Position numbers and translations under genes: made by a program
DNA from: Comamonadaceae bacterium
GTDB taxonomy: Bacteria > Pseudomonadota > Gammaproteobacteria > Burkholderiales > Burkholderiaceae_C
Direction: 5' to 3'
NCBI GenBank assembly: GCA_027490555.1
Contig: JAIXXW010000170.1
Span: 1-8,756, forward strand
DNA length: 8,756 nucleotides
Notes under the pieces: generated by a model
Seen by the model: the letters and a program-made list of their open reading frames with translations, nothing else
Told to the model about the DNA's origin: nothing
The model's database searches: none
Shown here: positions 1 through 5,340 of the stretch, one piece after another
Position numbering within the stretch: the stretch's first letter is position 1
Layout: each line of letters opens with the position of its first letter

Positions 1-134
1 CCAAACAGGTTGTTCAGGTCGGTGATGGCCAGTGCAGGCTGGCCGTCGCTGGCCGCCATGTTGACCACCGCGTCGATGCGGCAGGTGGCGTCAACGATGG
101 AAAATTCGGAGTGAAGGCGGAGGTGAACAAACAT
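1..134 (-). CDS. dnaE: DNA polymerase III alpha subunit, N-terminal fragment (runs off the window)
   Basis: This is the catalytic subunit of the replicative DNA polymerase. Only the first 44 codons and part of the next are present, because the gene runs off the left edge. The peptide starts MFVHLRLHSEFSIVD and continues with PALAITDLNNLFG. This is the start of the PHP domain of DnaE; E. coli DnaE has the equivalent FVHLRVHSDYS and PALAITDFTNL. The two early histidines (residues 4 and 8) correspond to the PHP metal-site region. The ATG at 134 is the natural start, since the family begins at this point. There is no Shine-Dalgarno sequence before it, but a TACAAT box lies 8 bp upstream (separate entry). 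The DUF599 gene ends 33 bp upstream on the same strand. Identification is secure despite the short length. Confidence 0.95.
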   Translation of the reverse strand, partial: MFVHLRLHSEFSIVDATCRIDAVVNMAASDGQPALAITDLNNLF

Positions 135-142
135 AGCCTGCC

Positions 143-148
143 ATTGTA
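143..148 (-). promoter_or_regulatory. Candidate -10 box of dnaE
   Basis: On the minus strand TACAAT (5 of 6 matches to TATAAT) is followed by 8 bp and then the dnaE ATG. Transcription would start at or within a base or two of the start codon, giving an mRNA with little or no leader. I see no good -35 hexamer at 16-18 bp, so the box rests on the -10 match and its position in the 33-bp gap after the DUF599 gene. Confidence 0.4.
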
Positions 149-167
149 GGAGCAGCCCCTGCGCCAC

Positions 168-863
168 TCAGTCGCGCAAGACCTGCAAGACCTCGGAGCG
201 GAATTCGCGCCCGTACAGGATCAGCACCACCAAAGCGGTGGCCAAAACCAACGCCGTGGGCGAGAAAAACCAGGCCATGGCGGCAAATGAAAAATAGTAG
301 GCCCGCAAACCATCGTTGAAGGTTTCGGCGGCGGCGCTCACCAGGTTGCCCGCCCGCTCGGCGAATTGCTGGCGGTCAAAGCGCTGGGCGGCAAAATCTC
401 CCGGTGGTGGCATGGCACCGATCACCAGGGCCACAAAGGTGTACTGGCGCATGGACCATGAAAAACGAAAAAAGGCATACACAAAAATGCCAACCAGCAC
501 CAGGATCTTGAATTCGAACACCAGCAAGGGCGTGGGCTCGGCAAACGGGATCTCACCGACCAGCTCGGCCGCTTTGTCGGTGGTGCCCAGGAGGGCAAAC
601 AGGCCGCCGATGATGATGATGCTGGTGGACGAGAAAAAGGCCGGGGTCTGCGACAGGTTCTGGGTGATCAGCCCGTCGAGCATGCGCGGGTCCCGGCCTG
701 TGGCTTGCATCATCCACAGCTGGCGGTAGCGGTTGGTGGTGGCGATCAGGCTTTGATCGCGCAGGCCTCGCACCTTGGCCAGCCAGGCATAGCCCACCCA
801 CAAGCCAAAGAACAAAAAGACGGCCAGCCAATCGGCCCAGGGCAGCAAGGTGATGATGTTCAT
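168..863 (-). CDS. DUF599 family inner-membrane protein
   Basis: A 231-residue membrane protein of unknown function. The whole sequence looks like DUF599: an N-terminal hydrophobic segment (about residues 9-29), then a polar stretch with NRYRQLWM and the conserved-looking QNLSQTPAFFSSTSIII, a second segment (75-94), a third (112-133), the motif WSMRQYTF (136-143), a long loop, and a C-terminal segment (190-216) preceded by FNDGLRAYYFS. Four membrane helices are therefore likely, with a charged C-terminal tail. The ATG at 863 is the first in the frame and follows a TAGGAT box by 6 bp; no Shine-Dalgarno sequence is visible. The gene lies just upstream of dnaE on the same strand, 33 bp away, and read-through is possible. 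No role has been established for the family that I know of. Confidence 0.85.
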   Translation of the reverse strand: MNIITLLPWADWLAVFLFFGLWVGYAWLAKVRGLRDQSLIATTNRYRQLWMMQATGRDPRMLDGLITQNLSQTPAFFSSTSIIIIGGLFALLGTTDKAAELVGEIPFAEPTPLLVFEFKILVLVGIFVYAFFRFSWSMRQYTFVALVIGAMPPPGDFAAQRFDRQQFAERAGNLVSAAAETFNDGLRAYYFSFAAMAWFFSPTALVLATALVVLILYGREFRSEVLQVLRD

Positions 864-869
864 GCCGCT

Positions 870-875
870 ATCCTA
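870..875 (-). promoter_or_regulatory. Candidate -10 box of the DUF599 gene
   Basis: TAGGAT on the minus strand (4 of 6 matches to TATAAT) ends 6 bp before the ATG at 863, so transcription would begin about at the start codon. A 9-bp inverted repeat (876-902) abuts it upstream, where the -10/-35 spacer and -35 should be. The match is modest and there is no recognisable -35 hexamer. Confidence 0.3.
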
Positions 876-902
876 GCAAGGGCCCACGAGCCCGGCCCTT
901 GC
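876..902. repeat. Perfect 9-bp inverted repeat (stem-loop) between the flavodoxin-like and DUF599 genes
   Basis: GCAAGGGCC (876-884) and GGCCCTTGC (894-902) are exact reverse complements with a 9-base loop. On the minus strand the structure begins 17 bp after the stop codon of the flavodoxin-like gene and ends 12 bp before the DUF599 start. It could end or protect the 3' end of the pirin/flavodoxin transcript, but there is no run of U after the stem, so it is not a standard intrinsic terminator. It could equally be a protein-binding site over the DUF599 promoter. Confidence 0.5.
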
Positions 903-918
903 CCCAGGACCGGCCTTG

Positions 919-1452
919 TCAGCCCCGCAATTTGGCGGCCACGGCAGCCACCCGGGCGCCATAGGCTTTGGCCGTGTCCAGATCCCCCTGGGGGATGTCC
1001 TCGGCGGGGCTGGTGGGGCCGACCTGGGCCATCACCCCGGAGTTGGACCCGATGCGGTTGATGGTGCCGTCGTTCATGGCGGGCTGGCCGACCCAGACCA
1101 TGCCCTGCTGCATGGCCAGGGTGATGAAGTACTGGATGGTCGACAGCTTGTCGCCGCTCGGGCTGGCCGAGATGGTGAAACCGCCGGCGACCTTGTCTTT
1201 CCAGGCGCTGCTGAACCAGCGCTTGGAGGTGGCGTCGGCAAACTTCTTGAATTGCCAGGACGCCATGCCCATGTAGGTGGGCGAGCCGAAAATGATGGCA
1301 TCGGCAGCGTCCAGCGCAGCCCAATCGGCCTCGCTGATCTGGCCATGGGCATCGATGGCGATCATCTGGGCGTTCGCGCCCTGGGCCACAAACTGGGCCA
1401 CGCGCTGGGTGTGGCCATAGCCGGAATGGAAAATAACAACGGTTTGGGTCAT
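919..1452 (-). CDS. Flavodoxin family protein, probable NAD(P)H:quinone oxidoreductase (WrbA-like)
   Basis: A 177-residue flavodoxin-fold protein, expected to bind FMN and reduce quinones or similar acceptors with NAD(P)H in the cytoplasm. It shows the N-terminal strand VVIFHS followed by the phosphate-binding loop SGYGHTQ (10-16), in the place of the WrbA/flavodoxin loop. It also has DAIIFGSPTYMGMAS (51-65), a typical second FMN loop, and a GSNSG element at 135-139. WrbA proteins are usually about 200 residues, so this is a shorter family member. I chose the ATG at 1452 because AAGGAG (1462-1467) lies 9 bp before it; a TTG at 1461 would touch that ribosome site. The gene follows the pirin gene by 39 bp on the same strand, so the two are probably co-transcribed. 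The exact electron acceptor cannot be read from the sequence. Confidence 0.85.
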   Translation of the reverse strand: MTQTVVIFHSGYGHTQRVAQFVAQGANAQMIAIDAHGQISEADWAALDAADAIIFGSPTYMGMASWQFKKFADATSKRWFSSAWKDKVAGGFTISASPSGDKLSTIQYFITLAMQQGMVWVGQPAMNDGTINRIGSNSGVMAQVGPTSPAEDIPQGDLDTAKAYGARVAAVAAKLRG

Positions 1453-1461
1453 GTCGGTCAA

Positions 1462-1467
1462 CTCCTT
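1462..1467 (-). promoter_or_regulatory. Ribosome binding site deciding the start of the flavodoxin-like gene
   Basis: AAGGAG on the minus strand, 9 bp before the ATG at 1452. It excludes the upstream TTG (1459-1461), which directly abuts it. Immediately upstream lie a run of eight T and a run of seven C on the coding strand. Confidence 0.7.
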
Positions 1468-1491
1468 GAAAAAAAACGGGGGGGATGGGGC

Positions 1492-2205
1492 TCAGGCCGC
1501 CAGGTCAAACACCAGGACCTCGGCCTCGCGGCCTTGGTCCAAGGCCAATGCGGTCTCGGCATGCAGCAGGGCCGCGTCGCCCGCATGCAGGGTGGAGCCG
1601 TTGACCTGCAATGTGCCGCGCACCAAAAACACATAGGCTTTGCGCAGGGGGCTGAGCGTCAGCCGGGCACTTTCAGCGCCATCGAACAAGCCGGCATACA
1701 TGCGGGCATCGGCGTGGATCTGCACGGCATGCGCGCTGGCTGCCGCCTCCCCGGCCGGGGCCGCCACCAGGACCAGCTGGCCTCGTTTGGCCGCCTCGGG
1801 CACGGTTTTTTGCTCATAACTGGGCGGGATGCCTTTCACATTCGGCTCGATCCAGATCTGCAAAAAATGGGTTTCTTCGCCTTGGGCGTGGTTGAACTCG
1901 CTGTGGCGTACGCCACTGCCCGCGCTCATGCGCTGCACATCGCCAGGGGGGATGCCTTTGACATTGCCCATGCTGTCTTGGTGGGCCAACTGGCCAGACA
2001 GGACGTAGCTGATGATTTCCATGTCGCGGTGGCCGTGCGTGCCAAAACCGGTGCCCGGCGCAATCCGGTCCTCGTTGATGACGCGCAGGTTGCCAAAACC
2101 CATGTGCTCGGGGTCGAAGTAATTGGCAAAGGAAAAGCTGTGGAACGAGCGCAACCAGCCATGGTCGGCGTGGCCGCGTTCAGAAGATTTGCGCAAGGTG
2201 AGCAT
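1492..2205 (-). CDS. Pirin family protein, YhhW-like (probable quercetinase-type bicupin)
   Basis: A 237-residue pirin, a bicupin with one metal ion in the N-terminal cupin. It aligns clearly with E. coli YhhW: LRKSSERGHADHGWL near the start, FANYFDPEHMGFGNLRVIN (26-44), GFGTHGHRDMEI (53-64), HQDSMGN (75-81) and MSAGSGVRHSEFN (93-105). The four metal ligands of YhhW-type pirins are all present: His57, His59, His101 and Glu103. YhhW oxidises quercetin in vitro, so quercetin 2,3-dioxygenase-like activity is a fair inference, though the natural substrate is unknown. The start is the ATG at 2205, preceded by GGAG with a 6-bp gap; a GTG at 2235 would add ten residues not seen in YhhW. The flavodoxin-like gene follows by 39 bp and a LysR-type gene diverges upstream. 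Confidence 0.92.
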   Translation of the reverse strand: MLTLRKSSERGHADHGWLRSFHSFSFANYFDPEHMGFGNLRVINEDRIAPGTGFGTHGHRDMEIISYVLSGQLAHQDSMGNVKGIPPGDVQRMSAGSGVRHSEFNHAQGEETHFLQIWIEPNVKGIPPSYEQKTVPEAAKRGQLVLVAAPAGEAAASAHAVQIHADARMYAGLFDGAESARLTLSPLRKAYVFLVRGTLQVNGSTLHAGDAALLHAETALALDQGREAEVLVFDLAA

Positions 2206-2305
2206 GGGTGTCTCCGGTTCACAGGCTGGCCGCACTGGCCGCCTGCCAAGCCTGAACTTTAATCAGACCCTGGTCTTCGAAGGTTGATCCAGTTTGCTGG
2301 CATCA

Positions 2306-2320
2306 TTCAAAAGAATTGAA
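2306..2320. promoter_or_regulatory. Candidate LysR-type regulator binding site (T-N11-A)
   Basis: TTCAA-AAGAA-TTGAA is a perfect 15-bp interrupted palindrome with T at 2307 and A at 2319, fitting the T-N11-A rule of LysR-type regulator sites. It ends 16 bp before the ATG of the LysR-type gene itself, so binding could also repress that gene. That the neighbouring regulator binds here is inferred from position. Confidence 0.5.
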
Positions 2321-2325
2321 CCTTC

Positions 2326-2331
2326 AAAGGA
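2326..2331 (+). promoter_or_regulatory. Ribosome binding site deciding the start of the LysR-type gene
   Basis: AAAGGA lies 5 bp before the ATG at 2337. Its last base is the first base of another in-frame ATG (2331), which is thereby made unlikely as a start, as is the TTG at 2316, which lies in the candidate operator. The inverted repeat 2316-2327 overlaps the site. Confidence 0.6.
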
Positions 2332-2336
2332 TGACT

Positions 2337-3275
2337 ATGCAAAATCCACGAGACTGGCTGACCCCGGAAGCCCTGCAGATGCTGCAGACGATTGCGCAAA
2401 AAGGCAGTTTCGCCGCCGCATCGCGGGCGCTGAACTTGGTGCCCAGCGCCCTGACCTACCGGGTGCGACAGATCGAAGACGCCCTGGATGTGCTGCTGTT
2501 TGACCGCAGCGCGCGCCAGGCCGTCCCCACCGCTGCAGGCCGGGAATTGCTGCGCGAGGCCAGCCGCCTGCTCGACGACATGGATGCGGTGGCCAACCGC
2601 GTGCGGCGTGTAGCCACCGGCTGGGAGGCGGTGCTGACGGTGGCCGTGGACAGCATTGTGTCGCGCAGCGCCGTGATGGACCTGTGTGCCGGCTTTCTGG
2701 CCTTGGGGGCGCCCACACGGCTTCGGGTGCGCCACGAGACCTTGTCGGGGACCCTGGACAGCCTGGTCTCGGGACAGGCCGATCTGGCGCTGGGCGTGGT
2801 GCTGGAGCCGGGCCTGAAAAGCGACATCCGGCATGCGGTGCTGGGTGAGGTGGCCTTTGTCTTTGCGGTGGCACCGCACCATGCCCTGGCCCAGGCCCCC
2901 GAGCCCCTGAGCGACGACTGCCTGCAGCAGCACAGGGCGGTGGCGGTGGCCGACTCGGTCAGCCGGGGCTCTGGCCTGACCATCGGGCTGCAGGGTGGTC
3001 AAGACGTGTTCACCGTGCCCGACATGAGCAGCAAACTCGAGGCGCAACTGCGCGGCCTGGGCGGCGGTTTTCTGCCCGAGTCCATGGCCAGACCCTACAT
3101 CGACAGCGGCTTGTTGATTGAAAAAAAAGTGCATGCGCCACGCCGCAACACCTGTCACCATGCCTGGCGCGAAACCCCCCAGTCCCCGGCGGGCCAGGCC
3201 TTGCGTTGGTGGCTGCAGCAACTGTCGGGGCCGGCCACGCGCCAGGCGCTGCTCAAGCCTGCGCACAGGGTGTGA
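2337..3275 (+). CDS. LysR-type transcriptional regulator
   Basis: A 312-residue regulator, close to the usual length of about 300. The N-terminal winged helix-turn-helix covers roughly residues 10-70: LQMLQTIAQKGSFAAASRALNL is the classic start, followed by VPSALTYRVRQIEDAL, LLFDRSARQAVPTAAGREL and a linker helix. The effector-binding domain begins near residue 97 (AVLTVAVDSI), with DLALGVVLEPG at about 152-162 and GLGGGFLPESMARPYI later, matching the substrate-binding fold of the family. The start at 2337 is set by the AAAGGA site. The gene diverges from the pirin/flavodoxin pair, the usual arrangement for a LysR-type protein controlling its neighbour and itself. A plausible inducer is a quinone, flavonoid or other aromatic compound, but nothing in the sequence names it. 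Confidence 0.92.
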   Translation: MQNPRDWLTPEALQMLQTIAQKGSFAAASRALNLVPSALTYRVRQIEDALDVLLFDRSARQAVPTAAGRELLREASRLLDDMDAVANRVRRVATGWEAVLTVAVDSIVSRSAVMDLCAGFLALGAPTRLRVRHETLSGTLDSLVSGQADLALGVVLEPGLKSDIRHAVLGEVAFVFAVAPHHALAQAPEPLSDDCLQQHRAVAVADSVSRGSGLTIGLQGGQDVFTVPDMSSKLEAQLRGLGGGFLPESMARPYIDSGLLIEKKVHAPRRNTCHHAWRETPQSPAGQALRWWLQQLSGPATRQALLKPAHRV

Positions 3276-3319
3276 GCACACGGGCCCAGGCGGGCATCGG
3301 GGATAACCCACCCGGACCG

Positions 3320-3346
3320 TTGCCAGGGCATTTTCTCGGCTAAAGT
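3320..3346 (+). promoter_or_regulatory. Candidate promoter of the FAD oxidoreductase gene (and following operon)
   Basis: TTGCCA (3320-3325) and TAAAGT (3341-3346) are separated by 15 bp, short of the preferred 17. The -10-like box ends 6 bp before the ATG at 3353, so transcription would start about at the start codon. No good Shine-Dalgarno sequence precedes that ATG, which fits a leaderless message. It sits in the 77-bp gap after the LysR-type gene, in which I see nothing else. Confidence 0.4.
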
Positions 3347-3352
3347 GAACCC

Positions 3353-4399
3353 ATGAACACACCACACATCGCCATCATCGGTGTCGGCATGGCCGGCGTC
3401 ACCTGCGCCCGCACCTTGCGCCAGGCCGGATACCAGGTCACCTTGTTTGAGAAAAGCCGGGGTCCGGGCGGCCGCATGTCCACCCGTGCCAGCGCGTTTG
3501 GCAGTTTTGACCACGGCACCCAGTACTTCACCGTGCGCGACCCCCGCTTCGCCTTGGCCATCGGCACCAGCCCTGGGGTGTGCAAGCCCTGGAGTGCCAA
3601 CGCCGTGCGCGTGCTCGACCCCAACGGCCGCGTGATCGAGGCGGCCTTGCCCGGGGGCGAGCGTCACTGGGTGGCCACGCCCGGCATGAACGGCCTGGTC
3701 AAAGCTTGGGCCGCGCCCCTGGTGGCCGATGGCCGCGTGCATGTGCAAACCCGCGTCACGCACATCATGGCCGACCCCTTGCGGAAAAAAGGCTGGCAGT
3801 TGCAGACCGAAAGCGAGGACGGCGGACAGCAGGTGCATGCCGGTTTTGACCAGGTCATCCTGGCCATCCCACCCGCCCAGGCCGCCGCTTTGCTCAAGGC
3901 CTCGGACCTGAGTGCCCTGGCCGAACCGCTGGACAAGGTGCGCGTGGACCCCTGCTGGACCCTGATGCTGGCCTACCCGCAGGCCGTGCAGCCTGGGCTG
4001 ATCACGATCGGCCCGCAGTGGAACGCCGCACGCAGCACCCACCACCGCATCGCCTGGATGGCCCGCGAGTCCTCCAAGCCTGGGCGCGAACGCATCGAAC
4101 GCTGGACGGTGCAGGCCAGTGCCCCCTGGTCGGCCGAGCACATCAACGATGCGCCGGAGCGCGTCAAAGGCAAACTGATCAAGGCTTTTGCCGAGATCAC
4201 CGGCATCCGGGTGACCCCGGCGCATGCCGACGTGCACCGCTGGCTGTATGCCAAAACCGCACAAGCACTGGGCACCAGCCACCTCTGGTTCAAGGACCGG
4301 GGCATCGGCCTGTGCGGCGATTGGTGCCTGGGCCACAGGGCCGAAGACGCATTCGTCTCGGGCCTGGAGCTGGCCCTGTCGGTGCTGAAAAAACGCTGA
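3353..4399 (+). CDS. NAD(P)/FAD-dependent oxidoreductase, renalase-like
   Basis: A 348-residue soluble flavoprotein. The N-terminus has the dinucleotide-binding motif IAIIGVGMAGVTCA (GxGxxG at residues 10-15), with the acidic residue Glu33 ending the second strand (VTLFEKS). Then comes GPGGRMSTR (37-45), the second FAD motif of the amine oxidase/renalase superfamily, and SFDHGTQYFTVRD (51-63). Near the C-terminus GIGLCGDWCLGHRAEDAFVSG (317-337) is the usual FAD ribityl-binding segment. Bacterial renalase-like proteins of this kind have about this length; characterised renalases oxidise off-isomers of dihydro-NAD(P), but the substrate here is unknown. The ATG at 3353 is the first in frame and places the GxGxxG motif where expected. 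gluQ starts 6 bp after its stop, so co-transcription is likely. Confidence 0.85.
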   Translation: MNTPHIAIIGVGMAGVTCARTLRQAGYQVTLFEKSRGPGGRMSTRASAFGSFDHGTQYFTVRDPRFALAIGTSPGVCKPWSANAVRVLDPNGRVIEAALPGGERHWVATPGMNGLVKAWAAPLVADGRVHVQTRVTHIMADPLRKKGWQLQTESEDGGQQVHAGFDQVILAIPPAQAAALLKASDLSALAEPLDKVRVDPCWTLMLAYPQAVQPGLITIGPQWNAARSTHHRIAWMARESSKPGRERIERWTVQASAPWSAEHINDAPERVKGKLIKAFAEITGIRVTPAHADVHRWLYAKTAQALGTSHLWFKDRGIGLCGDWCLGHRAEDAFVSGLELALSVLKKR

Positions 4400-4405
4400 G
4401 CACCC

Positions 4406-5308
4406 ATGGGGCAGACCTACACAGGCCGGTTTGCGCCCTCGCCAACCGGCCTGTTGCATGCAGGCTCCCTGGTCGCGGCCCTGGCCAGCTGGCTCGATGC
4501 CCGCGCGCACCAGGGCCAGTGGCGCTTGCGCATCGAGGACGTGGACACACCGCGTTGCGTGCCCGGGGCCGATCGGGCGATCGTGCAGCAGCTGATGGCT
4601 TTGGGGCTGATACCCGATGGCCCGGTGTGGTGGCAAAGCCAGCGCAGTCCCGCCTATGCGGCCGCCTTGCAAACCCTGGTGGACGCTGGCTGGGCCTATC
4701 CCTGCGCCTGCTCGCGCAAAGACATCGAATCGGCCCAGCAGGTGGCCCGCCACCGCAGCGCGGTCTACCCCGGCACCTGCCGTCAGGGCCTGCGTGGCCA
4801 GCCCGCCCGCGCCTGGCGCCTGAACGTGCAAGCCGTGCAAGCGGCCCTGGGTGACTCCCCCGTCACGCACTGGGTGGACGCTCGCCTGGGACCGCAACAG
4901 CAAAACGTGGCCGAAGAAGTCGGCGACTTTGTGCTGCGCCGCGCCGATGGCCTGTGGGCTTACCAGCTGGCGGTGGTGGTGGACGACGCCGCACAGGGCA
5001 TCACCCATGTGGTGCGTGGGCAAGACCTGAGCGACAACACGGCGCGGCAGATCGTGCTGCAAAAGGCCTTGGGCTTGCCGACGCCCCAGTACCGGCATAC
5101 CCCCTTGGTTCGGGGCGCCAACGGCGAAAAACTCAGCAAGCAAAACGGGGCACTGGCCCTGGACTGCCACAGCCCGGCCGCCGCCATGGCTGCGCTCAAC
5201 GCTGCGGCGCAAGTGCTGGGCTTGCCAGCGGTGCCCGCGCAGACCCCCTGTGCACAGGCGCTGATGCACTGGACCGCGCTGTACCCCGCCCAGAGCGACC
5301 CGCGATAA
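4406..5308 (+). CDS. gluQ: Glutamyl-Q tRNA(Asp) synthetase
   Basis: A 300-residue paralogue of the catalytic half of glutamyl-tRNA synthetase (YadB/GluQRS). It activates glutamate and attaches it to queuosine at position 34 of tRNA-Asp. The start TGRFAPSPTGLLHAGSLVAAL carries the HIGH-type motif (HAGS, 18-21), followed by LRIEDVDTPR (41-50). A zinc site is formed by Cys100, Cys102, Tyr121 and Cys125, as in YadB. The KMSKS-type motif is KLSKQNGA (242-249). Like others of its kind it lacks the anticodon-binding C-terminal half of GltX, which explains the length. There is no clear Shine-Dalgarno sequence; the gene begins 6 bp after the FAD enzyme gene and probably depends on translational coupling. 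In E. coli the gene neighbours dksA; here it is followed by trmB. Its TAA stop lies within a candidate -10 box for trmB. Confidence 0.95.
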   Translation: MGQTYTGRFAPSPTGLLHAGSLVAALASWLDARAHQGQWRLRIEDVDTPRCVPGADRAIVQQLMALGLIPDGPVWWQSQRSPAYAAALQTLVDAGWAYPCACSRKDIESAQQVARHRSAVYPGTCRQGLRGQPARAWRLNVQAVQAALGDSPVTHWVDARLGPQQQNVAEEVGDFVLRRADGLWAYQLAVVVDDAAQGITHVVRGQDLSDNTARQIVLQKALGLPTPQYRHTPLVRGANGEKLSKQNGALALDCHSPAAAMAALNAAAQVLGLPAVPAQTPCAQALMHWTALYPAQSDPR

Positions 5309-5312
5309 TCGC
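5302..5312 (+). promoter_or_regulatory. Candidate -10 box of trmB within a short palindrome overlapping the gluQ stop
   Basis: GCGATAATCGC is a palindrome around a central A. It contains GATAAT (5304-5309), 5 of 6 matches to TATAAT, and includes the TAA stop of gluQ (5306-5308). Transcription from here would start near 5316, giving a leader of about 25 bases before the trmB ATG. I see no convincing -35 hexamer, so this is a tentative internal promoter. Confidence 0.3.
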
Positions 5313-5340
5313 AGGCTCGGCCCCAACCACCTGCACGCCC

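Larger units (their letters stand above)
2206..2336. promoter_or_regulatory. Divergent promoter/operator region between the pirin and LysR-type genes
   Basis: A 131-bp spacer, noticeably more AT-rich on its LysR side, that must hold the promoters of both divergent transcripts. It contains five inverted repeats side by side: AGACC/GGTCT (2265-2276), CTTCGAAG (2275-2282), TGATCCAG/CTGG-ATCA with one bulged base (2285-2305), TTCAA-N5-TTGAA (2306-2320) and TTGAA-N2-TTCAA (2316-2327). GAAGGTT (2279-2285) is also repeated inverted as AACCTTC (2319-2325), about 40 bp apart centre to centre. A weak -10-like GATTAA on the minus strand (2259-2264) could serve the pirin operon. I see no strong consensus promoter for either side, which is common where a LysR-type activator is needed. 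Confidence 0.55.

Noticed and set aside
609..621. Short GAT trinucleotide repeat.
   Set aside because: It is only four repeats and encodes four isoleucines in a membrane segment of the DUF599 protein.
1459..1461. TTG as the start of the flavodoxin-like gene.
   Set aside because: It abuts the AAGGAG ribosome site; the ATG 9 bp from the site is properly spaced.
2233..2235. GTG as the start of the pirin gene.
   Set aside because: It would add ten residues absent from E. coli YhhW and has no ribosome site, whereas the ATG at 2205 has GGAG 6 bp upstream.
916..2262. A 448-codon plus-strand open frame across the flavodoxin-like and pirin genes.
   Set aside because: It is antisense to two well-supported genes, has no family resemblance and shows the composition of a codon-bias shadow.
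2316..2333. TTG (2316) or ATG (2331) as the start of the LysR-type gene.
   Set aside because: The TTG lies within the candidate operator with no ribosome site; the ATG at 2331 overlaps AAAGGA. The ATG at 2337 is spaced correctly.
2307..3365. A 352-codon minus-strand frame opposite the LysR-type gene.
   Set aside because: It is a shadow of the regulator gene, low in recognisable structure, and would run through the divergent operator.
3155..5326. A 723-codon open frame on the minus strand opposite the FAD oxidoreductase and gluQ genes.
   Set aside because: It lies antisense to two genes with clear family motifs, its product is rich in Gly, His, Gln and Ala without recognisable domains, and such long antisense frames are common in GC-rich genomes.
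4954..5340. Upstream extension of the trmB frame by 129 codons.
   Set aside because: It lies inside gluQ in another frame, and TrmB proteins start near the ATG at 5341.
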